Part shown: piece after piece, positions 61,938 through 64,000 of the stretch
Position numbering within the stretch: position 1 is the first letter of the stretch
How the letters are laid out: every line of letters starts with the position of its first letter
Source of the DNA: Salmonella enterica subsp. enterica serovar Typhimurium str. LT2
GTDB lineage: Bacteria > Pseudomonadota > Gammaproteobacteria > Enterobacterales > Enterobacteriaceae
Reading direction: 5' to 3'
Length of the DNA: 64,000 bases
Assembly: GCF_000006945.2 (NCBI RefSeq)
Contig: NC_003197.2
Span: 4,793,451-4,857,450, forward strand
Notes under the pieces: model-generated
What the model saw: the letters and a program-made list of their open reading frames with translations, nothing else
What the model was told of the DNA's origin: nothing
Databases searched by the model: none
Made by a program: the position numbers and the translations under genes

Positions 61938-62654
61938 TTAATCCTGCAGGTCGCCGCAGAAGCGATAACCTTCGCCGTGAATGGTGGCGATGATTTCCGG
62001 CGTATCCGGCGTGGATTCGAAATGCTTACGAATACGACGAATGGTAACGTCAACAGTACGGTCATGCGGCTTCAGCTCGCGGCCGGTCATTTTCTTCAAC
62101 AGCTCTGCGCGCGACTGAATTTTGCCAGGGTTTTCGCAGAAGTGCAGCATCGCGCGGAACTCGCTGCGCGGTAGTTTATACTGCTCGCCGTCCGGGCCGA
62201 TCAGTGAACGACTGTTGATATCTAGTTCCCAACCGTTGAACTTGTAGCTTTCAACGCTACGACGCTCTTCGCTGACGGTACCCAGGTTCATGGTACGGGA
62301 CAGCAGGTTGCGGGCACGGATGGTCAATTCGCGTGGGTTAAACGGTTTGGTGATGTAATCATCCGCGCCGATTTCGAGGCCGAGAATTTTGTCGACTTCG
62401 TTATCGCGGCCCGTCAGGAACATCAGCGCAACGTTAGCCTGTTCACGCAGTTCACGCGCTAACAGGAGACCGTTTTTCCCTGGCAGATTGATATCCATGA
62501 TCACCAGGTTGATGTCATATTCAGAGAGGATCTGATGCATTTCCGCGCCATCTGTCGCTTCGAATACATCATAGCCTTCCGCTTCGAAAATACTTTTCAA
62601 CGTGTTGCGTGTTACCAACTCGTCTTCAACGATAAGAATGTGCGGGGTCTGCAT
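61938..62654 (-). CDS. arcA: ArcA, aerobic respiration control response regulator
   Basis: 238-residue OmpR-type regulator. The receiver carries Asp54 (VIMDINLPGKNG) and Lys in ITKPFNPREL; the winged-helix output domain ends with VTIRRIRKHFES. With ArcB it represses aerobic genes under low oxygen. Essentially identical to E. coli ArcA. A long upstream leader contains an Fnr-type site. Confidence 0.98.
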   Translation of the reverse strand: MQTPHILIVEDELVTRNTLKSIFEAEGYDVFEATDGAEMHQILSEYDINLVIMDINLPGKNGLLLARELREQANVALMFLTGRDNEVDKILGLEIGADDYITKPFNPRELTIRARNLLSRTMNLGTVSEERRSVESYKFNGWELDINSRSLIGPDGEQYKLPRSEFRAMLHFCENPGKIQSRAELLKKMTGRELKPHDRTVDVTIRRIRKHFESTPDTPEIIATIHGEGYRFCGDLQD

Positions 62655-62749
62655 GTTTGCTACCTAAATTGCCAACTAAATCGAAACAGGAAGTACAAAA
62701 GTCCCTGACCTGCCTGATGCATGTCGCAAATTAACATGATCGGCGTAAC

Positions 62750-62890
62750 ATGACTAAAGTACGTAATTGCGTTCTTGATGCACTTTCCATCAACGTCAAC
62801 AACATCATTAGCTTGGTCGTGGGTACTTTCCCTCTGGACCCGACAGTGTCAAAAACGGCTGTCATCCTAACCATTTTAACAGCAACATAA
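62750..62890 (+). CDS. yjjY: YjjY, 46-residue peptide
   Basis: 46 codons, starting MTKVRNCVLDALS and ending TAVILTILTAT, identical or nearly so to E. coli YjjY in sequence and position between arcA and lasT. The C-terminal half is hydrophobic and could be one membrane helix. The Shine-Dalgarno is poor. Function unknown; the strong conservation in the arcA leader on the opposite strand may reflect constraint on the arcA promoter rather than on the peptide. Confidence 0.65.
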   Translation: MTKVRNCVLDALSINVNNIISLVVGTFPLDPTVSKTAVILTILTAT

Positions 62891-62931
62891 CAGGCTAAGA
62901 CGTACCGGACACCTAATAAAACTACGCTTCG

Positions 62932-62945
62932 TTGACATATATCAA
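62932..62945 (-). promoter_or_regulatory. Fnr-type box in the arcA upstream region
   Basis: TTGACATATATCAA differs from the Fnr consensus TTGAT-N4-ATCAA at one position. It lies about 280 bp upstream of arcA, consistent with the Fnr activation of arcA known in E. coli. Confidence 0.65.
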
Positions 62946-63289
62946 GTTCAATTGTAGCACGTTAACAGTTTGATGAAATCATCGTAGCTAAATGCTAGCT
63001 TTCATCACAAATTTGCAATATTCCAACTAGTTACGTAAGCCAACTAATAAATGTGATGAATCCAAAGAACAGGATCTATTTTAAATTAAATTATCCTAAA
63101 TAAACAGTAGGATAACGATGTTCTGTTAACATAAACAGCAATAGTACAGATACGCAATAGTGTAGCGTCTTTTACGAAATCAAAAATGCTTTTTCAGTGA
63201 TATCAGTTAAAATTTTGTAAATTTGCGAAGCGTAATATGCTTACAAACGCCAGCTAATTTCCTGTAAATTAGTCAAAAAGAGTAATGAA
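62946..63289. other. AT-rich intergenic region, arcA promoters to lasT
   Basis: About 340 bp with no gene. It holds the far-upstream arcA promoters and, from about 63160, the lasT promoter region; no exact element was assigned. AT-rich with several A/T runs. Confidence 0.5.
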
Positions 63290-63976
63290 ATGCGTGTAAC
63301 AATTGTTCTTGTCGCTCCCGCCAGAGCGGAAAATATTGGCGCAGCCGCCCGGGCTATGAAGACCATGGGATTTACTGACCTGCGTATTGTCGACAGCCAG
63401 GCGCACCTGGAGCCCGCCACCCGTTGGGTCGCACATGGATCTGGAGATATTATTGATAATATTGAGGTTTTCCACACCCTTGCCGACGCACTCCACGATG
63501 TGGATTTTACCGTAGCGACGACAGCCCGCAGCCGGGCAAAATTTCATTACTACGCTTCGCACGCTGAACTGGTTCCCTTATTACAGGAAAAATCACGCTG
63601 GATGCGTCATGCCGCGCTGGTTTTTGGCCGTGAGGATTCCGGTCTGACCAATGACGAGCTGGCGCTGGCGGATGTATTGACCGGCGTGCCGATGGCGGCG
63701 GATTACCCTTCGCTCAATCTGGGTCAGGCGGTCATGGTGTATTGCTATCAATTAGCAGGTTTAATGCAACAGACCACAGAATCCGTTGATATTGCTGATG
63801 AATCGCAGTTACAGGCGTTACGCGCGCGCCTTTTACGCCTGCTAACGACTCTGGAGGCGGCCGATGACCACAAATTAACCGACTGGCTACAACAGCGAAT
63901 CGGCCTGCTGGGACAGCGAGATACGGTAATGTTGCACCGTTTGGTCCATGATATTGAAAAAAAACTAACAAAATAA
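63290..63976 (+). CDS. lasT: LasT (YjtD), TrmJ-like SPOUT RNA methyltransferase
   Basis: 228 residues of the SpoU/TrmH superfamily: motif 1 LVAPARAENIGAAARAMKTMG at the N-terminus, motif 2 LVFGREDSGLTNDEL near residue 106, motif 3 PSLNLGQAVMVYCYQLA near 140 (trefoil knot SAM site). A C-terminal helical extension follows. It probably methylates tRNA or rRNA; substrate unproven. Last gene of the window. Confidence 0.9.
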   Translation: MRVTIVLVAPARAENIGAAARAMKTMGFTDLRIVDSQAHLEPATRWVAHGSGDIIDNIEVFHTLADALHDVDFTVATTARSRAKFHYYASHAELVPLLQEKSRWMRHAALVFGREDSGLTNDELALADVLTGVPMAADYPSLNLGQAVMVYCYQLAGLMQQTTESVDIADESQLQALRARLLRLLTTLEAADDHKLTDWLQQRIGLLGQRDTVMLHRLVHDIEKKLTK

Positions 63977-64000
63977 CGTGCTGTAATTTTTAAAATAATA

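Overview
The window is a chromosomal segment of Salmonella enterica (Typhimurium-like). It follows the gene order of the end of the Escherichia coli K-12 map (opgB to lasT, just before the thr operon) at near-identical protein level, and it carries insertions known from Salmonella: the gfr fructoselysine/glucoselysine PTS operon, a GGDEF gene, and the Stj and Sth chaperone/usher fimbrial operons. No phage, transposase, integrase or CRISPR array was seen.

Layout. 1-6133: C-terminal half of a LevR-type sigma-54 activator (gfrR), a textbook -24/-12 promoter, and gfrABCDEF (mannose-family PTS plus two SIS-domain deglycases). 6267-12000, reverse: opgB, yjjA, dnaC, dnaT, yjjB, yjjP (glucan modification, primosome loading, and a split ThrE-like exporter). 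12685-14045: LuxR-type regulators yjjQ-bglJ behind a 700-bp AT-rich control region. 14096-17165: a YbaK-domain gene, fhuF, a diguanylate cyclase and yjjZ, with Fur boxes in front of fhuF and yjjZ. 17197-17515: three tandem tRNA-Leu(CAG) genes. 17706-25321: rsmC, holD-rimI-yjjG, prfC, osmY, ytjA, yjjU-yjjV. 25354-27739: yjjI-yjjW, a glycyl-radical enzyme and its activase. 27999-32428: deoCABD, whose DeoR operators OE and O1 lie inside yjjI. 32466-37668: Stj fimbrial operon (two paralogous pilins, chaperone, usher, minor subunit). 37981-54321: lplA, ytjB, serB, radA, nadR, ettA, slt, trpR, yjjX, gpmB, rob, creABCD. 54379-61671: Sth fimbrial operon, a Crp-like regulator, an untypical pair of tiny coupled ORFs, and an orphan fimbrial-like exported protein. 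61938-63976: arcA, yjjY, lasT.

Functional themes are nutrient scavenging (Amadori compounds, deoxynucleosides, lipoate, NAD, iron), global regulation (ArcA, CreBC, Rob, TrpR, YjjQ/BglJ), translation factors and RNA modification (PrfC, EttA, RsmC, RimI, LasT) and surface adhesion (two fimbriae). Many intergenic gaps hold REP/BIME palindromes and one holds an ERIC element. Gene names rest on recognising the protein sequences from memory; no database search was run. Where a longer open frame exists, starts were chosen from Shine-Dalgarno spacing and agreement with the E. coli orthologue.
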